From NCBI RefSeq assembly GCF_900156255.1, contig NZ_FTMK01000022.1, positions 1-43,981 of the forward strand: 43,981 nucleotides of DNA. Reading direction: 5' to 3'. The notes below the pieces were generated by a model that was given only the letters and a program-made list of their open reading frames with translations, was not told the DNA's origin and made no database searches. Of this stretch, positions 9,112-17,790 are shown one piece after another. This DNA is from Paracoccus thiocyanatus (GTDB lineage Bacteria > Pseudomonadota > Alphaproteobacteria > Rhodobacterales > Rhodobacteraceae). The first letter of the stretch is position 1. Each line of letters opens with the position of its first letter. The translations under genes and the position numbers were made by a program.

Positions 9112-9328
9112 TTATAGCGCAATGAGACAGATCAACGCAAGTTGAATGGCGGGGTGATATCCGTGCCGCTCCGGAACGGCCCCGCATGACGAGACGCAGA
9201 CCCAAGTTTGCATCCCCGTGCAGAGTCGGTGTGCCGGCTTCTATAGGAGGGGCATCGTAAAACGGCCGTCCGAATGCGGGGGGCCGCATTGCCGACCGGC
9301 TCCCCCTTTTTCCGCGGCGGCAGCGACG

Positions 9329-10192
9329 TCAGCGCATCAAGACGACAGGCACCTTGCAGGATCGGATCATGGCGGTGGTGGTTGATCCGATGATCAGGCT
9401 GCGGATGCGCGAATGGCCATAGGCCCCCATGACCAGCATGTCGAAGGGCGCCTCATCCACCAGCTTGCCAAGCGCGGTTTCCGGCTGCCCGGGCAGGATC
9501 GCGGTCTGGGCCATGATCCTGGCGGCTTGCAGGGACGCCTTGACAGTCGCCAACCCGTTTAGCGCCTCGGGCGTGGTGCTGCCGACTGTGACCACATGGA
9601 TGTCCAGCCCCTGGAACAGCGGGCTGCGGGCGATGTGATCCACGGCCTTCACCGCCGAAGCCCCGCCGTCATAGGCGACCAGCACCCTGGAGATCGGCCT
9701 GAACGCGCGCGAGGCGACGAAGACCGGCCTGTGGCTGGCGCGCAGGACGCGTTCGAGGTTCGATCCCAGATGCCCTTTGGCGAAATCCGCCGCCTCGCCG
9801 CGCTTGCCAATCATGATCACGCGGGCATCGGCCTCGACCTCGGCCAGAGCCTCGATCAGGTCGCCGTGGCGCAGGCGGGTGGTGACCTCGGCCACGCCCG
9901 CCTTGTCGAGAATGGCGCGGGCATCCTCCAGAATGGCGCGGCCGCGATGGCCGGCCAGTTTCGCCCGTCTTGCGTCGAGTTCGGCCAGCTCCTCCAGCAA
10001 GGCGGTGCGGGCGCCAAGCGCGATGGCGCCGGACAGATCCTGCTTTTCCGGCGCCTCGCGGCGGCCCAGCACATGGATCAACTCGACCGGCGCGCCGGTG
10101 TGGCCCGACAGCCAGGCGGCGTGGTCGCAGACGCTGGCCGAATAGGCCGAACCATCGACAAGCGCGACGATCTTCTGCGGTTGTTCGCTCAT
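9329..10192 (-). CDS. Universal stress protein, two UspA domains
   Basis: A 287-residue cytoplasmic protein of two tandem UspA folds. The first starts KIVALVDGSAYSASVCDHAAW, the second starts SRVLVAYDGGASAVKAVDH (about residue 155). The second domain ends with the ATP-binding pattern MGAYGHSRIRSLIIGSTT (GxxGxSx8GS/T). The start at 10192 follows GAGGGAGGAAAGC. It begins 11 bases after the stop of the SulP gene, so the two form an operon. Which stress is involved is not visible. Confidence 0.9.
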   Translation of the reverse strand: MSEQPQKIVALVDGSAYSASVCDHAAWLSGHTGAPVELIHVLGRREAPEKQDLSGAIALGARTALLEELAELDARRAKLAGHRGRAILEDARAILDKAGVAEVTTRLRHGDLIEALAEVEADARVIMIGKRGEAADFAKGHLGSNLERVLRASHRPVFVASRAFRPISRVLVAYDGGASAVKAVDHIARSPLFQGLDIHVVTVGSTTPEALNGLATVKASLQAARIMAQTAILPGQPETALGKLVDEAPFDMLVMGAYGHSRIRSLIIGSTTTAMIRSCKVPVVLMR

Positions 10193-10203
10193 GCTTTCCT
10201 CCC

Positions 10204-11694
<1,491 letters not shown>

Positions 11695-11830
11695 GTCATC
11701 CGTTCCTGACCGATCAGGGCCCGGAATGGGGCCGCATGTCGAGTTTCGATCTTGGGGTGTAGGTTCGGGTTGTCCGGCGGATCGGCGGCCGGAAGAGCCA
11801 GCCGGGAATTGCACCCGGCTCCATGCGTTT

Positions 11831-11868
11831 CGGGTTGTTATGCGCAAACATCGCGCATTTGCAACCCG
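11831..11868. promoter_or_regulatory. Hairpin/dyad upstream of sulP
   Basis: Outer arms CGGGTTG and CAACCCG pair perfectly. Inner arms ATGCG and CGCAT pair after a small asymmetric internal loop. It sits about 140 bases before the sulP start and could be an operator or an RNA leader structure. Function unknown. Confidence 0.35.
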
Positions 11869-12013
11869 GAACAGCAAACTAGGGCGGGGGCCGGGGATCC
11901 TGCCGGCATTTCAGCCCTGTCTCCGCCGTGCTGCTATGGTGAAGGGCGGCAACGCTGTCACTTGATCAATTGCTGTTAAGCGATGCTCGCGCACTCGATA
12001 TCATCCCTTGTGT

Positions 12014-12112
12014 GCCGCCGAAGCAGGGCTGCGTCAGGCGGTGCATGAAGCGCGCGCCGAGCGGTGGCGGCAGGAGAAATGCGAACGCCTTGGCCGCTTC
12101 GTCGGTCAGTGA
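12014..12112 (+). pseudogene. Possible CcdA-type antitoxin remnant
   Basis: A 32-codon tail reading AEAGLRQAVHEARAERWRQ and ending at TGA. It resembles the C-terminal part of CcdA antitoxins (EAGLR.A..EARAERW..EN). Upstream sequence in the same frame does not resemble the CcdA DNA-binding half, and no ccdB follows. It is either a truncated relic or chance similarity. Confidence 0.3.
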
Positions 12113-12129
12113 GGGAATGCCGCCGGAAA

Positions 12130-12496
12130 GTTGCCGCTGGACCGCGATTTCTGAATGGCTACACTGTGTCGCCCCGGCTGATGGGTGCCTAGATAGTTGC
12201 CGCTGGACCGCGATTTCTGAATGGCTACACTGGCATGCCTGGCCTATTCAACCCGCCTCGTGGTTGCCGCTGGACCGCGATTTCTGAATGGCTACACTGC
12301 ATGCGGAGGACTGACCATGACCCACGACGTTGCCGCTGGACCGCGATTTCTGAATGGCTACACTCGAGGCCGCCTACATCCCTGCGCCGGCCTTGTTGCC
12401 GCTGGACCGCGATTTCTGAATGGCTACACTTGCGACCTTGTGCGACAGGCGCTTTTGACGGTTGCCGCTGGACCGCGATTTCTGAATGGCTACACT
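12130..12496 (+). CRISPR. Type II-C CRISPR array, 6 repeats and 5 spacers
   Basis: Six identical 36-base repeats at 12130-12165, 12196-12231, 12263-12298, 12329-12364, 12395-12430 and 12461-12496. Each begins GTTGCCGCTGG and ends AATGGCTACACT. Spacers are 30, 31, 30, 30 and 30 bases. The plus strand is assigned as crRNA strand because the anti-repeat of the tracrRNA pairs with its 5' part, and because the layout GTTG...GCTACA(N)T mirrors Neisseria II-C repeats. The array converges with the cas genes. TACACT at each repeat end resembles a -10 box, as in Neisseria where each repeat carries a promoter; that is inference here. Confidence 0.97.
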
Positions 12497-12545
12497 TCAT
12501 CCTGCTGTAAGCTTCTGTAAATACAGAAGAATACAGCAGGATGGA
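12496..12545. repeat. Nested near-perfect palindrome abutting the last CRISPR repeat
   Basis: Outer arms of 12 to 14 bases (CATCCTGCTGTA with TACAGCAGGATG, 12498-12509 and 12532-12543) enclose a second palindrome (CTTCTGTA and TACAGAAG, 12512-12529). Two-base mismatches separate the two stems. It lies between the array end and the cas2 stop. It is not followed by a T-run on either strand, so it is not a standard intrinsic terminator. Confidence 0.8.
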
Positions 12546-12569
12546 ATGTAGTCAAACGGGGAAACGGCA

Positions 12570-12914
12570 TCAGAACAGCACCAGTTGGGATGGATTCTCT
12601 CGCGCCTCCCGGCGGCCCTGATCCGAAAAATGCACGATGTCGCGATATTGGCGGTCTGTCAGGGTCAGGATCTGCACATCACCTTGCGAGGGCAGGGCGC
12701 GCTCGATCCGCCGAACTCGGCTCTCGAAAGCTTCCTTGCCGTTGATGAAACGGGCGTAGATCGAGAACTGGCTGCGTTCAAAGCCCTCGTCCAGCAGGAA
12801 ATTGCGGAAATTGCCGGCAGCTTTCCGCTGTGGCCTGGTGTCGGTCGGCAGGTCGAACATCACGAGGATCCACATCAGGCGATACCCGCTGAGAAAGGTT
12901 GCAAGGCCGCTCAT
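12570..12914 (-). CDS. cas2: CRISPR-associated endonuclease Cas2
   Basis: A 114-residue Cas2 of type II systems, partner of Cas1 in the spacer-integration complex. It has the ferredoxin-like N-terminal strand with the conserved aspartate (MWILVMFDLPTDTRPQRKAA, about 14-33), then FRNFLLDEGFERSQFSIYAR and the C-terminal strand GDVQILTLTDRQY. Its ATG overlaps the cas1 stop (ATGA). The M14 start would remove the N-terminal 13 residues but breaks the overlap. Last gene of the cas operon, next to the array. Confidence 0.96.
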   Translation of the reverse strand: MSGLATFLSGYRLMWILVMFDLPTDTRPQRKAAGNFRNFLLDEGFERSQFSIYARFINGKEAFESRVRRIERALPSQGDVQILTLTDRQYRDIVHFSDQGRREARENPSQLVLF

Positions 12915-13933
12915 TTCCCCAGTCCGGCCAGAATCAGGGGCGCGGGCGGCACGGGCAGGATCAAGCGCAACTGGCGCGATTCGAAGCTTTGGGCCAGCGA
13001 TACGGCCAAGCGCGACAGCGCGACCGATACGGGGCTCGTCTCACCGGCCAGCGGCAGGTCCAGGGCGATCAGGTCGGCCATCTGCCTTTTGGCCTGCGGG
13101 GAAACCTCGGGGCCGTCGGCTTCGGCAATGGCGCGTGCGGTCAGATCGACAAGCGGCCGGAACGGCTCCATCAGGTCATCGGCCAGGGCGAAAGCGTTCG
13201 AGCGGTTGGAATGGAACAACCCGATGGTCGGATGCAAGCCCGCGGCCACGACGGCCCGCGCCGTGGCGGCGCGCAGAACGGTATAGCCGTAATTCAGCAG
13301 CGCGTTGATGTCGGGCAGGTCCGCGTCGCGGCGAAAGCTTTTGCCCATCATCATCGGCCAATAGATGCGTGCGGCCTGCGCCTCGGCGTTGCCGCTGTCG
13401 CCGGATTGCACCGAGCGGGCGATCATCTCCAGCGGAGCGGGCGGTTGGCCGATGGCGGCAAGAGCCGCGGCCTGCATCTTGATTTTGGCGATGACGACCT
13501 GTTTCCACGCCTGCTTGATCAGCGGTTGGGCGGCGTCCCATTGCGCGCGCATCCGGGCATTCTGCATGTGATGGGCATCGAGCGCGCAGATGACCGCGCG
13601 AGGCTGGTGATTGGCCCCGCACAGGACCACGGGGGCGCCGCGATTTGCCAGTTCGACCAGAAGCGAATTGCTCCAGGTGATGCCGTGCGAATGCGCGATC
13701 ACCGCGCTGATCTGATCCAGCGGCACACGGCCGATAACCTCGCCTGCCGCTTCGACCTTCATGAAGCCGCGATCACGCGAGAGGTGACGCCCGTCCTGGC
13801 TGATGTCAACAATCTGATCCAATGGGAAAAATACCCGACGCGACAAAATAAGAAATGTTAACGCGCCGGGCGATTCGGTCCAGAGGAATCTTGTATCAAA
13901 TTGCGCCAGAATCGCGCATGCGACCGGTTTCAT
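12911..13933 (-). CDS. cas1: CRISPR integrase Cas1 (type II)
   Basis: Cas1, the catalytic subunit of spacer acquisition, 340 residues from the ATG at 13933. Conserved features are IYWPMMMGKSFRRD preceded by the likely metal-binding glutamate, LLNYGYTVLRAATARAVVAAGLHP, the histidine in GLFHSNRSNAF and the aspartate in ALADDLMEPFRPLVD. The reading frame overlaps the 3' end of cas9 by 38 bases. The first ~30 residues look unlike other Cas1 proteins. A TTG at 13846 (giving SRRVFFPLDQIVDI) would produce a more usual 311-residue protein, so the start is uncertain. Confidence 0.93.
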   Translation of the reverse strand: MKPVACAILAQFDTRFLWTESPGALTFLILSRRVFFPLDQIVDISQDGRHLSRDRGFMKVEAAGEVIGRVPLDQISAVIAHSHGITWSNSLLVELANRGAPVVLCGANHQPRAVICALDAHHMQNARMRAQWDAAQPLIKQAWKQVVIAKIKMQAAALAAIGQPPAPLEMIARSVQSGDSGNAEAQAARIYWPMMMGKSFRRDADLPDINALLNYGYTVLRAATARAVVAAGLHPTIGLFHSNRSNAFALADDLMEPFRPLVDLTARAIAEADGPEVSPQAKRQMADLIALDLPLAGETSPVSVALSRLAVSLAQSFESRQLRLILPVPPAPLILAGLGK

Positions 13934-16900
13934 CGACAAGAACCCGGCGCGCGCCGGATTTCATCAGGCTGCTTGGCTGGAACCGGATAAAAACATCTTC
14001 CTTGTCGCGGCGATAGCGCTGATCCGCGTTGCTTTCGTTATGCGCGACCATCACGATGGTGCCGATTGAACTGAATTTCACCACGACCGCCACCACCGGC
14101 CCGAACTTGCTGTTGTCCAGCCGGACCATGTCGCCTTTGTGGAAACGCATCAGCCGCTTTGCCGCTGGATGCGGCTTCTTCTCGCCGGGCTGATGGGCGT
14201 CGAAGGTCGAGACGACCTGATGGACCGGCTTGCCGTCCGGCATCCGCCAGACCTCATAGCGTTGGTTGCTGTCGCCCTTGTAGCCCTTGTACGGGCGGCC
14301 CTGCCGGTCACGGATCTGGATCACGTCCACCGGTTCGATGATCCGCACATGGCGGATGCGGTGATAGGGGCCGGGACGCTCGCGAAAGGTTTTCAGGGCT
14401 GCCTGCAACTCCTTGCCGCTCTTGTCGCCGATGGCCTGCCGCAACAGCGATGCCAGATGCGGATCGCGAAGCTTGTCCAGCATCGCCTGGGTCAGGCTGT
14501 CAAAGGGCTTGCGGGTGACGACCAGCGGCACCCCGCGGACGGATTCGCCGGTCAGACGATAGGCGGTGTCGTTGTGCAGCTGCCCGGCGGTCGAGTCGCG
14601 GCCCTGTCGCTTGGCCTGCGGGTCGATGCGGCCATGATCGGCGCGGTGGCTGACCGTTGTCATCCTGAGCTGCTTGTCGAGGTCATTGCGGAAATCCTCC
14701 CATGGTGGGGGGATCGAGCCTGCCAGTTCCTCCAGCCCGTTCTCGACATTGGCCTTGGCGATATCGGCGATGCGCTTGACCATGCCCTGATCGGTCGCGC
14801 CGATAACCGCGGCGTCGATCATGTGATGGCGATGGTCCTGGCGATTCTTGGCCTTGGCGGTGCCGCGATGGGCGTCGGGCAGCAGGCCGTTCAGCCCCCA
14901 GTGCCGGCGCAGCATTTCTGTCAGCTTGCCGGCAACGACCCAGATCGGGCGGCGACCCGTGGACAGGGCGTCGGCATAAAGGCTTTCCAGATATTCCCGC
15001 GCCAGCCGGGACAGATACTGGGTATCGACCAACGCGCGGGCGGTGAAATCCCGCTGGCCCTCGAATTTCTCCATCGCGTCGGGTTGGAAGCGCCAGCTTT
15101 TGCCATCCGGCAGGTTTTTCAGATTGGCCTCGATGGCCGGCCATTTCGAAGTGCCACCCCAGGCTTCCCACGGAGTCTTGTTGCGCTTTTCGCGGTTGGC
15201 GGATTTCAGGCAGATCACGCGGTTGTTGAAACCATCGTCCAGGGTGCGGGAATAGGGCAGGATATGGTCGATATCGCAACTGCCGTCGAACAGCATCGTG
15301 GCGCTGATGCGTTCCCCGGTATAGGGACAGCAGCGTTTCAACACATCCATCGCTGATTCTTCCCAAACCCGCAAAATGGCCCGGTTGCGGCCGTTATCCT
15401 CGACCTTCAATTCCTCGATCAGTTTTTGGCTGCGCAGTTCGGCGGCGCGCTGGTTCTTGGCGTTGACCTGCGCCAGGTCGCGCTTCTGCTCTTCGCTCAT
15501 CTTCAGGTCGCGGGCGAGCTCCAGGACGATCTCGTGCGGGCGGCCGTGGATGTCGATCATCCGGTTCACCAGCCGCCGGATCTGGCCCAGGCCGATATGC
15601 ACGGTCGGGTTGGTGATGCGGCCGAAACGGGTCACGTCGTCGTCGGTTTCCTCGCCGCTGCCCGGCAGGACGTGCCGGTCGAGGATCTGCCCGTAATAGG
15701 GCAGGCGGTCCAGGACCTCGCCCGTGCCCAGATGCGAATGGTTCCAGCCGCAGAATTCGACCGCCTCGTTATAGGTCGCGACCGCGTGATCCGCCGTGCC
15801 GCCGATCAGCGCGGCGAGGATGCGGCGGGTGGCCGTCTCGCCAAGGCGGCCGAAACCTTCGGGCAGTGGCGCGTCGGCAATGGCGCGGGCGCGGGCGCGG
15901 TCAAAGCCGGTGCGCTCGACCAGCCAGTCCACCAGCCTTTCACCGTCCTGTTCGTCGCGCAGTTGCTGGATGATTTCCCATTGATCGTCTACGCTTAGCG
16001 CCGACCAGCCTGGGCCATAGCGGTCGGGATGGGCAAGGCTCATCCGCACCGGATCGCAGGCGATGGCATCGCGCATCGCGGTTTCCAGCGAAAAGGCTTC
16101 GTCCGGGCGCAGCTTGATGACCTTTTTCAGCGCGACCAGGGTCAGCTTGTTCGCACCTGGGCTTTTGGCCGGTGCCTTGCCGTTCAGGGCGGTGACGATC
16201 TTGTCGCGCTCGTCCCGGCTCAGGCGGCGCCGGGGCTGGCCCGGCGCGGTGACCCGCAGCATGTTCACCGTCTCGTAAAGCGTCCGCTGCTGCGTCAGCG
16301 GATGCGCCTTGGGCAGGCGGCGCTCGGGCAGGAACAGGCAGCGGCCGATCGCCGGCGCTTTCAGCGGCCGCTGGTAGAAGATCGTCTCGAAGAACAGGTC
16401 TCGCAACTCCTCGGTCAGTTCCGGGTGGTGCGGGGCCTGCGCCTGCCAAAGCTTGTGAAACTCCTCCTCCAGGTGGCGGCGGTCGGGGTAGAAGTCATAG
16501 CCCGGCTGTTCCTTGCCGCCCTCGCCGGTCAGGTGCGGGTTGATCCGGGTGCGGACGGCAGGGACCGCGCGGGCGTCGCCTGCGCCGGCGCGGCGCATGT
16601 GCAGGAACTCGCCATAGCTGCGCGCGCCCGCCGCCATCATCGCCTGATCCAGCCGGGCCGAGGCATCCGCGATCAGCCCGCCCTCGTTATCGCCCTTGTC
16701 GGTGCGGCGGTTCGACTTGAACCCGCGCCGCTGGTTCAGATGGAACAGCGCCCGGCCCAGATGGGTCAGCGGCAGCGCCTGATCCAGCCCGGTCGCCCGC
16801 AGCGCATAGGGATCAAGAACGGTCAGCGCCGCCGCCTCGTCGGGATCTTGCGGCATCAGCCCGGCCTCGGCCATGCGTTTCATCAGCATGGCGCGGCGGC

Positions 16901-17102
16901 GCAGGTAACGGTCACGGCGCCGCCGCATGGCGCGGGCATTGCGGCGCCCCACGGCAAGCGACTGCCCGGTCTTGGCCTCGCGCCCATCGCCGAAGATCCG
17001 CACACCGCCATCCAGGATGCGCACGGGCCGGTTGTCCACAATCTCGTAGAGAAGCCAGCCGATGGATGAAGATCCAATATCGAGGGCGAGGCGGGTGAGC
17101 AT
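13896..17102 (-). CDS. cas9: CRISPR effector nuclease Cas9, type II-C, 1068 aa
   Basis: RNA-guided DNA nuclease of the small II-C class. Order: RuvC-I (LALDIGSSSIGW, D8), arginine-rich bridge helix (GRRNARAMRRRRDRYLRRR, about 65-85), recognition lobe, RuvC-II (IVLELARDLK, E528), HNH (CDIDHILPYSRTLDDGFNNR, H613), RuvC-III (HHMIDAAVIGA, H760 and D763), then a C-terminal PAM-interacting region. All nuclease residues are present. No csn2 or cas4 is adjacent, which fits II-C. The start at 17102 gives the canonical N-terminus; ATG 17114 adds MVSN. Frame upstream runs through the tracrRNA and is not coding. PAM cannot be read from the window. Confidence 0.97.
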   Translation of the reverse strand: MLTRLALDIGSSSIGWLLYEIVDNRPVRILDGGVRIFGDGREAKTGQSLAVGRRNARAMRRRRDRYLRRRAMLMKRMAEAGLMPQDPDEAAALTVLDPYALRATGLDQALPLTHLGRALFHLNQRRGFKSNRRTDKGDNEGGLIADASARLDQAMMAAGARSYGEFLHMRRAGAGDARAVPAVRTRINPHLTGEGGKEQPGYDFYPDRRHLEEEFHKLWQAQAPHHPELTEELRDLFFETIFYQRPLKAPAIGRCLFLPERRLPKAHPLTQQRTLYETVNMLRVTAPGQPRRRLSRDERDKIVTALNGKAPAKSPGANKLTLVALKKVIKLRPDEAFSLETAMRDAIACDPVRMSLAHPDRYGPGWSALSVDDQWEIIQQLRDEQDGERLVDWLVERTGFDRARARAIADAPLPEGFGRLGETATRRILAALIGGTADHAVATYNEAVEFCGWNHSHLGTGEVLDRLPYYGQILDRHVLPGSGEETDDDVTRFGRITNPTVHIGLGQIRRLVNRMIDIHGRPHEIVLELARDLKMSEEQKRDLAQVNAKNQRAAELRSQKLIEELKVEDNGRNRAILRVWEESAMDVLKRCCPYTGERISATMLFDGSCDIDHILPYSRTLDDGFNNRVICLKSANREKRNKTPWEAWGGTSKWPAIEANLKNLPDGKSWRFQPDAMEKFEGQRDFTARALVDTQYLSRLAREYLESLYADALSTGRRPIWVVAGKLTEMLRRHWGLNGLLPDAHRGTAKAKNRQDHRHHMIDAAVIGATDQGMVKRIADIAKANVENGLEELAGSIPPPWEDFRNDLDKQLRMTTVSHRADHGRIDPQAKRQGRDSTAGQLHNDTAYRLTGESVRGVPLVVTRKPFDSLTQAMLDKLRDPHLASLLRQAIGDKSGKELQAALKTFRERPGPYHRIRHVRIIEPVDVIQIRDRQGRPYKGYKGDSNQRYEVWRMPDGKPVHQVVSTFDAHQPGEKKPHPAAKRLMRFHKGDMVRLDNSKFGPVVAVVVKFSSIGTIVMVAHNESNADQRYRRDKEDVFIRFQPSSLMKSGARRVLVDETGRMRDSGAI

Positions 17103-17186
17103 GTTCGAGACCATCTTTTTGGCAATGCTTACGGGACGATAGCTTGCAGTCGCCCATGTGGCGAGGGAATTTGCAGGAATTCGTAT

Positions 17187-17221
17187 GTTACGCTGGACTG
17201 CGATTTCTGATGGCTGACATT
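17187..17221 (+). repeat. Degenerate CRISPR repeat in the cas9/tracrRNA promoter region
   Basis: A 35-base sequence (GTTACGCTGGACTGCG... ending TGGCTGACATT) closely matching the array repeat, in the same orientation, with a few substitutions and small indels. It lies 38 bases upstream of the tracrRNA anti-repeat, and about 85 bases from the cas9 start. It is complementary to the anti-repeat over more than 20 pairs, so both could fold into one hairpin if transcribed together. Confidence 0.85.
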
Positions 17222-17259
17222 GCGCTTGACGGATCCGCCAAACCATTGTTTCCTGCCAG

Positions 17260-17340
17260 CATTCAGAAATCGCGGTCGAGCGGCTAACAAGCTCGACAGA
17301 GCACCACATCGGAACACGGGCTACGGCCCGTGTTTCCATT
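17260..17340 (+). ncRNA. tracrRNA
   Basis: Anti-repeat at 17260-17288: a 17-base perfect complement to the repeat (17261-17277), one mismatch, then AGCGGC, an extra T, and AAC. It is followed by a small nexus-like hairpin (GCTC GACA GAGC, 17291-17302) and a strong terminal hairpin (ACACGGGC TACG GCCCGTGT, 17314-17333) with a short T-rich tail. Transcribed plus, divergent from cas9. A possible -35 (TTGACG, 17226) with a weak -10 near 17249 would start transcription at the anti-repeat. The 3' end is approximate. Confidence 0.88.
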
Positions 17341-17617
17341 GGTGCGGTCCTCTTATGGAAGCGTTGCGCGACACAGCGGACGGCGCGGTCGGCCGGGCGG
17401 ATTGTGGCACCCGGCCATCCGATGCCAAAGGCAAATATTCTGGAATCGCCCGCCCGCAATCAGTCTAAACGACGCAAGACCACTCCGAACTCCGACCTGC
17501 TACGTCAGCTATCACGCTGATTTGCCCAACTGCTGGCTGTCGGGTAAGGTAATTGCTGCGTTCTGCGCGAGCGACTGCTCAACGACTTGGATATCATCCG
17601 AGAGTAAGGAAGTTCAG

Positions 17618-17693
17618 TGGTGAGCCCGACAGGATTCGAACCTGTGACCCACTGATTAAAAGTCAGTTGCTCTACCAACTGAGCTACGGGCCC
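17618..17693 (-). tRNA. tRNA-Lys (anticodon TTT)
   Basis: On the minus strand starts GGGCCCGTAGCTCAG and ends GGGCTCACCA with encoded CCA. The anticodon loop reads CTTTTAA with anticodon TTT. The acceptor stem pairs with one G-T wobble. The 3' end faces the cas9/tracrRNA region. Confidence 0.97.
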
Positions 17694-17790
17694 ATCGCAC
17701 GGGGGGCTAACTACGGGCGGCGGCGGATAGGGTCAAGCGGAAAAATCATCGCCTCTGGCAGAATCTTTTCCGCAGGATTATGTCGGCGCC

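Larger units (their letters stand above)
11695..12129. other. sulP upstream region and CRISPR left flank
   Basis: A 435-base interval. It holds a 38-base hairpin (11831-11868) upstream of sulP and a short remnant resembling a CcdA antitoxin C-terminus (12014-12112). No full gene is supported. The bases directly before the first CRISPR repeat are GC-rich and do not look like a typical AT-rich leader. Confidence 0.5.

Noticed and set aside
9104..9289. Small minus-strand frame upstream of arsR
   Set aside because: No Shine-Dalgarno, overlaps the candidate operator, and no recognisable features.
11961..11968. TTGATCAA as an FNR box
   Set aside because: The arms lack the four-base spacing of FNR/FnrP sites and it does not lie at a promoter of a clear gene.
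12221..12520. Open frames across the CRISPR array on both strands
   Set aside because: They are translations of the 36-base repeats with stop-free spacers; the peptides simply repeat.
17102..17459. N-terminal extension of Cas9 by 119 codons
   Set aside because: It reads through the degenerate repeat and tracrRNA; Cas9 proteins begin a few residues before the RuvC-I DIG motif, as with the start at 17102.
17618..17693. tRNA-Lys 3' end as attachment site for a CRISPR-carrying island
   Set aside because: I found no direct repeat of the tRNA 3' end on the left side and no integrase gene; position alone is not enough.
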